Under the pieces are notes generated by a model. The model was not told the DNA's origin. It ran no database searches and worked only from the letters and a program-made list of their open reading frames with translations. A stretch of DNA of 64,000 bases. It comes from JAVVVD01 sp036652795 (GTDB lineage Bacteria; Bacillota; Clostridia; Christensenellales; CAG-138). Below, piece by piece: positions 53,244-62,700 of the stretch; position 1 is the stretch's first letter, and each line of letters begins with the position of its first letter. The stretch spans positions 123,853 through 187,852 of the forward strand of contig JAVVVD010000004.1 in assembly GCA_036652795.1 (NCBI GenBank). Direction: 5' to 3'. The translations under genes and the position numbers were made by a program.

Positions 53244-53891
53244 ATGAAACTAAGCGACCTTATCTCCATAACACTCAACCCACTACAGGTGCTCCTTACG
53301 CTTGTGGTTGCGTTGTTTGTGGGCCTTTTCGTGTATTTCATCTATAAGAAAACGTTTGGCGGCGTGATGTATTCGCGCAACTTCAACATCAGCCTTGTGA
53401 TGCTTACGCTGGTTACAAGCATGATGCTGATGCTGATCAACAACAATCTTACGCTAAGCCTTGGCATGGTCGGTGCGCTGAGCATAATCCGCTTTAGAAC
53501 TGCCGTAAAGGATCCCATTGACACCGTGTTCATGTTCTGGGCGGTAGGCGAGGGCATAGCCATTGGCACGAAATATTACGACGTGGCCGTGATAGCGGGC
53601 TTGGGCATAGGCGTTATAATGGTGCTGCTCAATACGTTTAAAAGTAAAGGCTCAATGCCGTACCTGCTGATCATCCACTATGATGAGGCAGCTTCCGCGC
53701 ACGTCAAGCAGATGATAAAGCAATTGCCCGGCGCAAGACTAAAGAGCAAGACCGCACAGCGCGACGGTATAGAGCTTACGCTTGAGCTGCGTCTGCATGA
53801 TAGCGAAACGGGCTTTGTGGAAAAATTCCTGCGGGTGGAAGGCGTGTATGACGCTACGCTGATTTCGCATCAGGGCGATATCGTGGCATAA
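53244..53891 (+). CDS. DUF4956 membrane protein
   Basis: 215 residues. About four N-terminal hydrophobic segments (VLLTLVVALFVGLFVYFIY, VMLTLVTSMMLMLI, GLGIGVIMVLLNTF) and the family motif LGMVGALSIIRFRTAVKDP are present. A soluble C-terminal half (~140-215) has a ferredoxin-like beta-alpha pattern. It is the third member of the CotH-VTC-DUF4956 set, and probably a membrane partner of the polymerase-like protein. AGGAGG precedes the ATG. Confidence 0.88.
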   Translation: MKLSDLISITLNPLQVLLTLVVALFVGLFVYFIYKKTFGGVMYSRNFNISLVMLTLVTSMMLMLINNNLTLSLGMVGALSIIRFRTAVKDPIDTVFMFWAVGEGIAIGTKYYDVAVIAGLGIGVIMVLLNTFKSKGSMPYLLIIHYDEAASAHVKQMIKQLPGARLKSKTAQRDGIELTLELRLHDSETGFVEKFLRVEGVYDATLISHQGDIVA

Positions 53892-53900
53892 AAAACAGAC

Positions 53901-53923
53901 AAGGGCGCACGGTGTGCGCCCTT
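53901..53923 (+). terminator. Terminator of the CotH-VTC-DUF4956 operon
   Basis: 10-bp stem AAGGGCGCAC (53901-53910) and GTGCGCCCTT (53914-53923) with a GGT loop, followed by TAAAATATAAC. It lies between convergent genes. Confidence 0.75.
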
Positions 53924-53948
53924 TAAAATATAACAAAATACAGATCGA

Positions 53949-54509
53949 TTAGCTATTGCCCGTGCGGCGTTTGGGGAAAAGCAGCCGCTCCGTGGCCTTA
54001 TACAGCATGAAAGTGACCACAGAGTTGATGCCTGCCTTGATTGCGTTAAACGGAACTATTATTGGCAGTATCATGGCTTTAACAGCATCCAATTGTAGGC
54101 CGTTAAAGTGCACTGTAAAGATGAAGTTAAGTGGAATCATAAGCGCTATCATTGTCAAGCTGCCCAGCACAAGGCTGATAATTGCGCCGCGCTTTGTGTG
54201 GAAACGCCGGTATATAAAGCCTGCCACAAGCACAAACCCGCCGGTAGCAAAAAAATGCATCAGCGCGCCTACCCATCCGCTTTGGGGTGATACCAGCAGC
54301 CATTGTAGCGCACTTACTACCGCGGTAAGCGCAAGGCCGGCAAATGGACCAAACATGAACGTGCCTATCAGGATAGGTACATCGGCCATGTCGTATTCGA
54401 GATATGGCGCAGCCGGGAATATTGAAAAACGCACCACATACATCAATATTAGGGCTACGGCTGCAAGCATCGCCTGCTTGACAAGTATAAGTACTTTTTC
54501 GTTACGCAT
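53949..54509 (-). CDS. ribU: ECF transporter S component, riboflavin type (RibU)
   Basis: 186 residues with about six membrane helices. The YLEYDMADVPILIGTFMFGP and FNAIKAGINSVVTF strings are typical of RibU. It binds riboflavin and works with a shared ECF energizing module that is not encoded here. The FMN riboswitch directly upstream supports the assignment. AAGGAG lies 14 bases from the ATG, an unusually long spacing; the frame upstream is closed by a stop. Confidence 0.92.
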   Translation of the reverse strand: MRNEKVLILVKQAMLAAVALILMYVVRFSIFPAAPYLEYDMADVPILIGTFMFGPFAGLALTAVVSALQWLLVSPQSGWVGALMHFFATGGFVLVAGFIYRRFHTKRGAIISLVLGSLTMIALMIPLNFIFTVHFNGLQLDAVKAMILPIIVPFNAIKAGINSVVTFMLYKATERLLFPKRRTGNS

Positions 54510-54538
54510 AGATTATGTTACAACTCCTTTATAAAAAA

Positions 54539-54566
54539 TACCCCCCTGAAAATATACAGGGGGGTA
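54539..54566 (-). terminator. Expression-platform terminator of the FMN riboswitch
   Basis: 10-bp stem TACCCCCCTG (54539-54548) with its complement at 54557-54566. On the minus strand it is followed by TTTTTTATAAAGG. It lies between the aptamer and ribU and should terminate when FMN is bound. Confidence 0.85.
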
Positions 54567-54582
54567 AAAACGATTAAAATAG

Positions 54583-54727
54583 GCTTCTTTCGTCCGGACT
54601 ATACCGTCGGCGTTGGAATATCGGAGCCTTTTGCTCCCACCAAACTCAGCCGCGGTTAAGCGGCTCGCGGGCTCGTCGGACGTCATCCGCTTTACCGCCG
54701 GTGTGGAATTTCACCACCCCCCGAAGC
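54583..54727 (-). promoter_or_regulatory. FMN riboswitch (RFN element)
   Basis: On the minus strand the aptamer opens and closes with a GCTTC/GAAGC stem and contains the conserved RFN pieces GGTGAAATTCC, ACCGGCGGT, AGCCCGCGAGC, GCCGACGGTATAGTCCGG and ACGAAAGAAG. FMN binding would favour the downstream terminator and lower ribU expression. Confidence 0.95.
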
Positions 54728-54733
54728 TACGTT

Positions 54734-54762
54734 ATTATAGCTCAAGCATTCTTGCTTGTCAA
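54734..54762 (-). promoter_or_regulatory. Promoter of the RFN-ribU transcript
   Basis: On the minus strand, -35 TTGACA (54762-54757), 17-base spacer, -10 TATAAT (54739-54734), both perfect. The expected start site near 54727 coincides with the first base of the aptamer. Confidence 0.85.
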
Positions 54763-54794
54763 ATATATTAACCTATATGCACGCTTAACAAAAT

Positions 54795-55571
54795 TTAACG
54801 ATCGCCAGATAACCCAAAAAGCACTGTCGCATTATTATATGTTGCCTGTGCAAGCTCGTCTGCATCAATGCCGCGAAGCTGCGCAAGCTTTTGAGCCGTA
54901 TGGATGATAAATGACGGATCATTGCGCTTACCGCGGTGCGGTACAGGCGTCATATATGGGCAGTCCGTTTCCAGCAATATGCGATCAAGCGGTATTTTTG
55001 AGGCTGTCTCCGCTTGTTTTACCGCATTACTAAAGGTAAGCGCGCCGCCAAAGGCTATATACAGCCCCATATCGAGGCATTGGAACGCCGTTTCAACGCT
55101 GCCTGAAAAGCAATGCATAACGCCCTTAAGGCCATTTTTATGCGCACGCAGTATGTCCATGCACTCGCCAAAGGCTTCGCGTATATGCAGCACTACAGGC
55201 ACATTAAGCTGTATTGCAAGCTCCAACTGGGTGGCGAACCATTTGCGCTGAATTTCGTGTGCAGAAAAAGTATAGTGGTAATCAAGCCCTATCTCGCCAA
55301 GCGCCAGCATTTTGGGGTGGGCAAGGTAGCGTATGATATCATCCATATGCGCTTGTGTGGTTTCACCAGCCTCATGCGGGTGCATACCCACGGCGCCATA
55401 TATAAAATCATATCTGTTGAGCAGGTCAACTGTGGCGTCCGCAGTTCGTACATCGCAGGCTACGTCTATTACGCGGGCAATGCCAAGGCCGGGCAACTTG
55501 GGGATGAGCGTATCACGATCCTCGTTAAAGCGTTCGTCGGTGAGGTGTGCGTGTGTATCAAATAGCTTCAT
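54795..55571 (-). CDS. tatD: TatD family metal-dependent hydrolase
   Basis: 258 residues with all metal ligands: DTHAHL, GEIGLDYH, LHIREAF, MHCFSG and ETDCPY. The family has 3-prime exonuclease activity on DNA or RNA. It follows metG on the same strand, a very common pairing, with a terminator-like repeat between. Confidence 0.95.
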   Translation of the reverse strand: MKLFDTHAHLTDERFNEDRDTLIPKLPGLGIARVIDVACDVRTADATVDLLNRYDFIYGAVGMHPHEAGETTQAHMDDIIRYLAHPKMLALGEIGLDYHYTFSAHEIQRKWFATQLELAIQLNVPVVLHIREAFGECMDILRAHKNGLKGVMHCFSGSVETAFQCLDMGLYIAFGGALTFSNAVKQAETASKIPLDRILLETDCPYMTPVPHRGKRNDPSFIIHTAQKLAQLRGIDADELAQATYNNATVLFGLSGDR

Positions 55572-55624
55572 GGTATATCATCTGCTTTTATTTATTGCAA
55601 GAAAAGCAGCAAAAGAAAACAAGC

Positions 55625-55671
55625 GCGGGGAAAGCGTATGCGCACATAGCGCCCCAAAACGCCTTCCCCGC
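55625..55671 (-). terminator. Inverted repeat, possible terminator after metG
   Basis: GCGGGGAAAGCG (55625-55636) pairs with CGCCTTCCCCGC (55660-55671) with one mismatch, a 23-base loop. On the minus strand it is followed by GCTTGTTTTCTTTT. Confidence 0.6.
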
Positions 55672-55679
55672 AGTAATGA

Positions 55680-57674
55680 TTATCGAACCTTGAGTCCGCT
55701 TGGCAGCTCGGATAGTGTAGTAAGCACGGAGAGCTGCACATCGGCATCATCGCTGGCGCTGAGTATCATGCCACAGCTTTCTATGCCGCACATCTTGCGT
55801 GGCTTGAGATTATACACAAGCACAACGGTCTTGCCGACCAGATCCTCAGGTGCGTACCAGTGCTTTATGCCGGATAGCACCGTGCGCGTTTCATCCCCGA
55901 CCTGGAGCGTGAAATTAAGAAGGTGATCGCTGCGCTTAACGGGCTCACAGGCAATTACCTTTGCAAGGCGCAGATCTAGCTTAGCAAAATCGTCATATTC
56001 GATCATTTCGGCGGTGTCGGGCGCCACAGGCGCGCTCTGGGTATTGGCGGGTGCGGCTGTGCCGGCAGCGTTTAACTGGCAGGCATTATCGGCCTTGTGC
56101 TCAGTGGCGCTGGCAAGCAGCTCAAGCTCTTTTGCAACATCTATGCGCGGGAAAAGCGATTCGCCGCGGGCGACCTTTATACCGGAAGGCAGCTTACCAT
56201 AAGTCAAACTATTAAATGATGTAAGGCTTGCATCGGCAATGCCAAGCTGGCGGAATATCTCGGGTGCGGTGTGCGTAAGGTATGGTTGAAGCAGTACGCC
56301 AACAAAGCGCAGGCACTCTGCCAGGTTATACATAACGCTTGCAAGGCGGGATTTATCGCCATCGTCCTTTGCAAGCAGCCATGGCCGCGTTACATCGATA
56401 TACTTATTGCATGTGCCCACAAGCTCGAATATATCCATAAGCGACTCGGGGATACGCAGAGCATTCATGTTTTCCTCAACCTTGGCGGGCAGCGCTCGCG
56501 CAAGCGAGGTCAAAGGCTCATCCTCCTGCACAACGGCTGTGCCTGGCGCGGGGATAACGCCGTCAAAGTATTTTTCCATCATGCTTACCGTGCGGGAAAG
56601 CAGGTTACCAAGGTCGTTTGCAAGGTCGCTGTTTATGCGATAGATAAGCGATTCGTTGCTGAACACGCCGTCGCTGCCAAATGGCACTTCACGCAGCAGA
56701 AAATAACGGATAGCATCCACGCCATAGCGCTCTATCAGCTTAACGGGATCGACTACGTTGCCCTTTGATTTGCTCATCTTGCCGCCGTCCAGCACCAGCC
56801 AACCGTGGCCAAACACCTGCTTAGGCAGGGGAAGCCCCAGCGCCATAAGCATTATAGGCCATGTAATCGTGTGGAATCTGACGATCTCCTTGCCTACAAG
56901 ATGTACATCTGCCGGCCAGTATTTGCTCATTAGTGAATCATCGTCCGTAAGGTAGCCAAGCTTTGATATATAGTTGCTCAGCGCATCCAACCATACATAT
57001 ACCACATGCTTTTCATCGAATGAAACGGGGATACCCCAGCTAAACGTAGTGCGCGATACGCAAAGATCCTCAAGGCCGGGCAGCAGGAAATTGTTAAGCA
57101 TTTCGTTTGCGCGGGATACCGGCTGGATAAACTCAGGGTGTGTTTTGATATGCTCTATCAGCCTGTCGGCATATTTGCTCAGGCGGAAGAAATAGCTTTC
57201 CTCCTCCACCGTTTCCACAGGGCCGCCACAATCGGGGCAGCATCCGTCCTTTAGTTGGCGCGGCAGCCAGAAGCTTTCGCATGGTGTGCAGTATTGCCCC
57301 GTATAGGAGGATTTGTATATATCCCCCTGATCATATAGCTTTTTGAATATCTTCTGTACGCATTCCTCATGGTACTTATCAGTGGTGCGCACAAACCCGT
57401 CGTTGCTGATGTCCATCAGCTTCCACAGATCCTTAAATGTAGCCACGATATCATCCACATATTGCTGTGGTGTAACGCCCTTGGCCTTCGCTTTGCGCTC
57501 GATCTTTTGACCGTGCTCGTCCGAACCGGTCAAAAAATATACATCGTAGCCGGTAAGCCGCTTATAGCGCGCAAGCGCGTCCGCAGCCACGGTGGTGTAG
57601 CTGTGACCGATGTGCAGCTTGTCGCTTGGGTAGTAGATTGGTGTTGTGATGTAAAAAGTCTTTTTATTTTCCAT
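55680..57674 (-). CDS. metG: Methionyl-tRNA synthetase
   Basis: 664 residues. The HIGH motif is KLHIGHSYTT, four zinc cysteines are in CTPCESFW and CCPDCGG, and the KMSKS loop is GGKMSKSKGN. A C-terminal tRNA-binding (Trbp111/EMAP-like) domain spans ~560-664 (FAKLDLRLAKVIACEPVKRS). It charges initiator and elongator tRNA-Met. AAGGAGG precedes the ATG. A T-box leader controls it. Confidence 0.97.
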   Translation of the reverse strand: MENKKTFYITTPIYYPSDKLHIGHSYTTVAADALARYKRLTGYDVYFLTGSDEHGQKIERKAKAKGVTPQQYVDDIVATFKDLWKLMDISNDGFVRTTDKYHEECVQKIFKKLYDQGDIYKSSYTGQYCTPCESFWLPRQLKDGCCPDCGGPVETVEEESYFFRLSKYADRLIEHIKTHPEFIQPVSRANEMLNNFLLPGLEDLCVSRTTFSWGIPVSFDEKHVVYVWLDALSNYISKLGYLTDDDSLMSKYWPADVHLVGKEIVRFHTITWPIMLMALGLPLPKQVFGHGWLVLDGGKMSKSKGNVVDPVKLIERYGVDAIRYFLLREVPFGSDGVFSNESLIYRINSDLANDLGNLLSRTVSMMEKYFDGVIPAPGTAVVQEDEPLTSLARALPAKVEENMNALRIPESLMDIFELVGTCNKYIDVTRPWLLAKDDGDKSRLASVMYNLAECLRFVGVLLQPYLTHTAPEIFRQLGIADASLTSFNSLTYGKLPSGIKVARGESLFPRIDVAKELELLASATEHKADNACQLNAAGTAAPANTQSAPVAPDTAEMIEYDDFAKLDLRLAKVIACEPVKRSDHLLNFTLQVGDETRTVLSGIKHWYAPEDLVGKTVVLVYNLKPRKMCGIESCGMILSASDDADVQLSVLTTLSELPSGLKVR

Positions 57675-57794
57675 AAAGCAAATCCTCCTTGCAAATTTAA
57701 AAATATAACAGGCAACTTTTTGTTTAATAATTCCCGTGTAGGCACGCCGATAGCGGATGTGCCATACAGGGGGGGCGCAGTATTGCGTGGTTGA

Positions 57795-57831
57795 ATATAA
57801 AAAACGTCCCTAAGCCAAATGCTTAGGGACG
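57795..57831 (-). terminator. T-box terminator
   Basis: 11-bp stem CGTCCCTAAGC (57805-57815) with its complement at 57821-57831. On the minus strand it is followed by TTTTTTATATT. The T-box sequence sits just upstream, so the antiterminator would compete with this stem. Confidence 0.85.
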
Positions 57832-58057
57832 ATAATAACATACCGTGGTACCACCCTGATTCCCCCGCACGGAATGCGGGGCTCATATGTTGTGCTGTAT
57901 CGGGCACACCCGCCCCGCTTAAGGCTGCTGATGGAACAGCGTTTGGCGGCGGCCGCTCGGGAGCCATGTTCGGTAAAGCCGTCGCCTCCGGGCTTGCACT
58001 ATCCCCAGCTCGCTGTGCGCGCTTGCTCTGCCTACTCTTTCCGTCATGGCGGTTATT
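57795..58057 (-). promoter_or_regulatory. T-box riboswitch leader of metG
   Basis: On the minus strand the T-box core AGGGTGGTACCACGG lies at 57857-57843, followed by the terminator. Upstream, stem I features are visible: AGAGTA on the 5-prime side, AGCGAGCTGGGGATAGTG, and the specifier region ACCGAACATGGCTC near 57974-57961. AUG is the likely specifier given the gene, although CAU is also readable. Uncharged tRNA-Met should switch metG on. This explains most of the 463-base gap 57675-58137. Confidence 0.92.
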
Positions 58058-58064
58058 CTCTGTA

Positions 58065-58093
58065 ATATTACTCATACTGTATACGTTTGTCAA
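58065..58093 (-). promoter_or_regulatory. Promoter of the T-box-metG transcript
   Basis: On the minus strand, perfect -35 TTGACA (58093-58088), 17-base spacer, -10 TAATAT (58070-58065). Confidence 0.7.
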
Positions 58094-58137
58094 TCTTTTC
58101 ATTCACAAATGCGGCAAATGGATATAATATGTAAGCT

Positions 58138-58827
58138 ATGCATGATATGTTAAAACCAGATGAGATTTGGGACGACCTGCAATGTAAGGGCCTTGGCATA
58201 ATACGCAACGCCAGGGGGTTTGCCTATGGGCAGGATGCGGTGCTGCTTGCAAACTATCTGTGCGCAAAAAAAAGCGAAGCTGTGCTGGATATGTGCGCAG
58301 GTGGCGGCATTATTGCCATACTTGCAGCCGCCAAGACGGGTGCAAGCTTTGTTGGCGTTGAGCTGCAAGCAGAGCTGTGTGATATGGCAAGGCGATCTGT
58401 TGAGCGCAATGCTCAGGCGGATAGTGTGGAGATAATAAACGGCGATATACGCACGCTGCACAAAACCCTTGGGTATGGCGTGTTCGACGCGGCCTGCTGC
58501 AACCCGCCGTATTATCCGGGCGGGACTGTAAGCCAAAATACGGTAAAGCGGCTGTCTATTCACCAGGATGAATGCACGATGGCAGATGTGGCGCAGTGCG
58601 CGGCGCGTATGCTTAAAAATGGTGGCAGGTTTTATATGGTGTATCCGGTTTCACGCATGGCGGAGTCATTCCACGCGCTGGTGCAAAACGGCATACAGCC
58701 AAAAAAACTTGTGCTGGTGCGCGCAAAGCGCAACGAAGCGCCCTATCTGTTTATGACGGAGGCAAAAAAAGGCGCAGGCGCGGGACTTATAATGCAAGAT
58801 ATGATTACAATAGAGGAGGACGCATGA
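58138..58827 (+). CDS. TrmN6-like tRNA1(Val) A37 N6-methyltransferase
   Basis: 229 residues. The SAM motif LDMCAGGGIIAILAA and the adenine-N6 catalytic motif NPPYYPGG are present. The N-terminus FAYGQDAVLLANYL is typical of the YfiC/TrmN6 group. The true substrate is inferred. A TATAAT at 58123 lies only ten bases before the ATG, so the transcript leader may be very short; an ATG at 58147 is an alternative start. It overlaps rsmI by four bases. Confidence 0.87.
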   Translation: MHDMLKPDEIWDDLQCKGLGIIRNARGFAYGQDAVLLANYLCAKKSEAVLDMCAGGGIIAILAAAKTGASFVGVELQAELCDMARRSVERNAQADSVEIINGDIRTLHKTLGYGVFDAACCNPPYYPGGTVSQNTVKRLSIHQDECTMADVAQCAARMLKNGGRFYMVYPVSRMAESFHALVQNGIQPKKLVLVRAKRNEAPYLFMTEAKKGAGAGLIMQDMITIEEDA

Positions 58828-59666
58828 GCAAGCTTTATCTTTGCGCCACACCCATAGGCAATATGGAGGATATTACGCTGCGTGCGGTGCGCGTGCTGGG
58901 CGAAGTGGCTGCGGTGTACGCCGAGGATACCCGCCACAGCGCCGTGCTGCTAAAGCACCTTGGGATAAATACACCGCTTATCTCCTGCCATGAGCACAAC
59001 GAAACGCAGCGTGCCGACGAGATTGCAGGCCGTGTGCGCTCAGGCGAGAGCGTGGCGTTTATAAGCGATGCAGGGATGCCGTGTATAAGCGACCCGGGCG
59101 CACGCTTGGTGGGCGCGATGATAGAAAATGGGCTGGAATTCGAAGTGCTGCCAGGCGCGTCAGCCTCGCTTACGGCGCTGGTGCTAAGTGGCTTTTCTGC
59201 GGAGGATGCGTGTTTTGCGGGCTTTTTGCCAAGGGGGGGTAAGCAGCGGCGTGAGCGTATAACGCGGCTTGCGCGGCATCATGGTACGCTGGTTATATAC
59301 GAAAGCCCACTCAGGGTGGCGCAAAGCGCCAGGGAGCTGTGCGAGATATGGGGCGATAGGCCTGCCGCGCTGGTGCGGGAGATTACAAAGATGTATGAGC
59401 AGACGGTGCGTGGTACGCTAAATTCGATATATGACGCATATAAAGATACGCCGCCAAGAGGCGAGTGCGTGCTGGTTGTGGGTGGCGCCGCGCAAAAGCA
59501 GGCAGACGAAGCGCAGCTTGACGTTATGCTTACGGGACTTATAGCTAAGGGGCTCAGCGCAAAGGATGCCGCAAAGCAGGCAGCCGCCATACTGGATCTG
59601 CCGCGCAACGCCGCATATACAAGGGTGATGGAGCTTAGGGATATAGCAGCAAAAAACACGCTCTAG
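58824..59666 (+). CDS. rsmI: 16S rRNA (cytidine1402-2-prime-O)-methyltransferase RsmI
   Basis: 280 residues of the tetrapyrrole-methylase fold. CATPIGNMEDITLRA, YAEDTRHS, SDAGMPCISDPGARL and VLPGASASLTAL are RsmI hallmarks. It methylates C1402 of 16S rRNA. Translationally coupled to the preceding methyltransferase gene, a common pairing. Confidence 0.95.
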   Translation: MSKLYLCATPIGNMEDITLRAVRVLGEVAAVYAEDTRHSAVLLKHLGINTPLISCHEHNETQRADEIAGRVRSGESVAFISDAGMPCISDPGARLVGAMIENGLEFEVLPGASASLTALVLSGFSAEDACFAGFLPRGGKQRRERITRLARHHGTLVIYESPLRVAQSARELCEIWGDRPAALVREITKMYEQTVRGTLNSIYDAYKDTPPRGECVLVVGGAAQKQADEAQLDVMLTGLIAKGLSAKDAAKQAAAILDLPRNAAYTRVMELRDIAAKNTL

Positions 59667-59720
59667 AGTACAAAAGTTCACATTCAGTGCGATAAAAGCG
59701 ATATATGCGTGTCGATAAGG

Positions 59721-59729
59721 TGCTATAAT
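59721..59729 (+). promoter_or_regulatory. Extended -10 upstream of the RND transporter gene
   Basis: TGCTATAAT forms an extended -10. No convincing -35 is visible. Confidence 0.4.
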
Positions 59730-59763
59730 CATAGCATCTTTATTTTTAAGGGGAAGCTTATAA

Positions 59764-62700
59764 ATGTTGCCTGCAACAAGCGTGAAAAAACCGCTTACTA
59801 TAATCGTATGCGCCATACTAGTTATGACACTTGGCATAATATCATTTACAAAAATGCAAACGAATTTGCTGCCGCAGTTTGAATTGCCGTATGTGGTGGT
59901 GTACACAAGTTATCCGGGCGCCAATCCCGAGAAGGTTGAGCTTGCAGTGACACAGCCACTCGAGAGCACGCTTTCAACAACTGGCGGGCTTGTAAATATG
60001 ACGAGCGTTTCAAATGAAAACACCTCAATGATAGTGTTGGAATTTGCCTATTCTACCAATATGGATAGCGCTATGATCGAGCTCAATGGCAACATAGAGT
60101 TGATAAAGGGATATCTTGATGATGCGGTAACAAATCCGCTGGTAATGCAGATAGATCCGGATATGCTGCCGGTGATGGTTGCGGCGGTTAGCGTGGACGG
60201 CAAGAGCGGCGTTGCCACGAGCGATTATGTTAAAGAAACCGTGATACCGGCATTGCAGCGCGTCGAGGGCGTTGCCGATGTAACAGGTATGGGTATAGTG
60301 AGCGAAAGCGTTGAGATAACGCTGCTGCCCGAGCAGATAGGTGCGCTCAATGACAAGCTTATTGCCGCGATAGACGATAAGCTTGGGGAATCACAAAAGG
60401 ATATAGACGAAGGCTACGCCGAGGTGAACAAGGGTCGAAGGGCGCTCAACTCGCAGATGAAAGAGCAGAAGCAGTCGTTGCTGGATGCACAAAGCGAGCT
60501 TGAATCAGGGCGCAGCAAGCTGGCCGCCAATAAGCGTAAACTCGCTAAGGCGCTGGAGCAGGCGCAAGCCGGACTTTCGCAGCTTACGGACGCAAAGGCA
60601 AGCCTTGAGAAGCTTATACTTGCCGCAGAGGGGTTGCCCGCGCTGGATACGAGCATAGCTATATGCCAATCTGAGCTTAGCGCTATCGATAAAACGATAA
60701 ATCCGGAGGCGTATGCAGCCAAGGAGCAGCAGCTTGCAGCGCTTAATGCGCAAAAACAGGGTATACTTGCAGGCATGTCGTCTGTGGGTGCAAGCAGCGT
60801 CACACAACTGATGCTAAAGCTAAACGATGTTATCGCCAACATATCCAAGGCGCAATCGGGCATAGGCGAACTGCGTGCGGCGCAGGGTCAGCTTGAGGCC
60901 GCGCAGGCGCAGCTTGAAGCGTCAGCGGGGCAGATAGATCAGGGCCGTGCGCAGTTAAAGCAGGCGGAAAGCGAGGCTAAGGCCAAGCTGGATACTGCCG
61001 AGGAACAGCTCAATAGCGCACAGGAGCAATTCGATGAGGCTGCGGATGAGGCGCTGCGCGCAGCGGATCTTGGCGGGCGCGTTACGGAGAGCATGATTGC
61101 ACAGATGCTTGCCGCGCAAAACTTCTCTATGCCGGCGGGCTATGCGGAGGAAAAAGGTGAGCGCTGGAGCGTAAAGGTGGGCGAAAAATTCGCATCTCTT
61201 GCGGACGTGCGCAACCTGCTGCTATTTACAATAGAGGAGGGCGATATCGGCGAAGTACGCCTATCCGATGTGGCAAAAGTGGAGCTTGTTAACGATGCAA
61301 GCGAAAAATATGCCAAGGTGAACGGCAGTGACGGCATATTACTGGTGATGCAAAAGCAAAGCTCGTCAAGTGTGACGGAGGTATCCGCCGCGCTACGCGA
61401 TTCTATCGAAAAATTGATGCAGGACGATCAGACGCTGCACATTACCACGCTCAGTGATCAGGGCATATATATCGATATAATCGTAAGCTCAGTATTGCAA
61501 AACCTGCTTATGGGCGCACTGCTCGCGATTGCCGTGCTGCTGCTGTTTTTGCGCAACTTCAGGCCTACCTTGATAGTTGCCCTGTCAATACCGCTTAGCC
61601 TTATGCTGGCGGTAACGCTGATGTATTTTACCGGCATCACCCTAAATATAATTTCGCTGGCGGGTCTTGCGCTGGGCATAGGTATGCTGGTGGATAACTC
61701 AATTGTTGTAATAGAGAATATATACCGCCTGCGAGCTGCCGGGCTGAGCGCGGCAAAGGCGGCGGTGATGGGTACAAAGGAGGTCGGCGGAGCCATCGTG
61801 GCCTCCACACTGACGACCGTATGCGTATTCTTGCCTATAGTGTTTGCTGAGGGCATAGCCAAGGAGCTGTTCGTGGATATGGGGCTTACAATAGCCTATT
61901 CACTTTTAGCAAGCCTGCTTGTGGCCATGACGTTGGCCCCGTCCCTAGGCTCTATGATGCTTACGAACCAGGCGCCGCCAGTGGCAAAATTCTACGACAA
62001 GATGGTGGCGGCATATGAAAAATCACTGCGCTTCGTGCTGCGGCACAGGGCGGCTTCGCTTATATTGGTTGGCGCGCTGTTTGCAGTATCTATTGTGGCC
62101 GTATTGGTATCCGGTACTGCGTTTATGCCCAAGACGGATAGCTCGCAGATAGTTGCAGGTATTACAATAGAGGATGATAAGCTGACCACACAACAGCGCA
62201 GGGAGCTTGCGGATGAACTTTCAACCCGCATACAGGGTGTTGATGGCGTATCGACAGTTGGCGCTATGGAGCAGGGCGGCGGTATGATGATGGGTGGCTC
62301 TGGCGATGTAACGCTGTATGTGCTGCTAGACGAGCAGCGGAAGCTAAACAGCGATCAGATTGGCGGACTTATCGAAGAGGCGGTAGCCGATATGCCCGTA
62401 AAGGTGTCGCTATCATCAGGCAATATGGATATATCCATGCTGTCGGGCAGTGGCATTGAGGTGGATATCTACGGCGCCGAGCTTGATGTGCTAAGGAGCA
62501 GTGCGCGTGAAATTGCGGAGCTGCTCAAAAACATAGACGGCGTGGAATACGTGGATGACGGCACGGGCGACACCGGCACAGAGCAGGTGATAAGCGTGGA
62601 TAAGAACAAGGCTATGGAGTATTCGCTGACCGTGGCGCAGGTATATGCGCAGGTGGCGGAGCGCCTTAAGGAAGAAAACAGCGCCACCACATTTACAATA

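Noticed and set aside
57675..58137. SAM-type riboswitch before metG
   Set aside because: The leader carries a clear T-box core and terminator instead; no SAM aptamer motif is visible.
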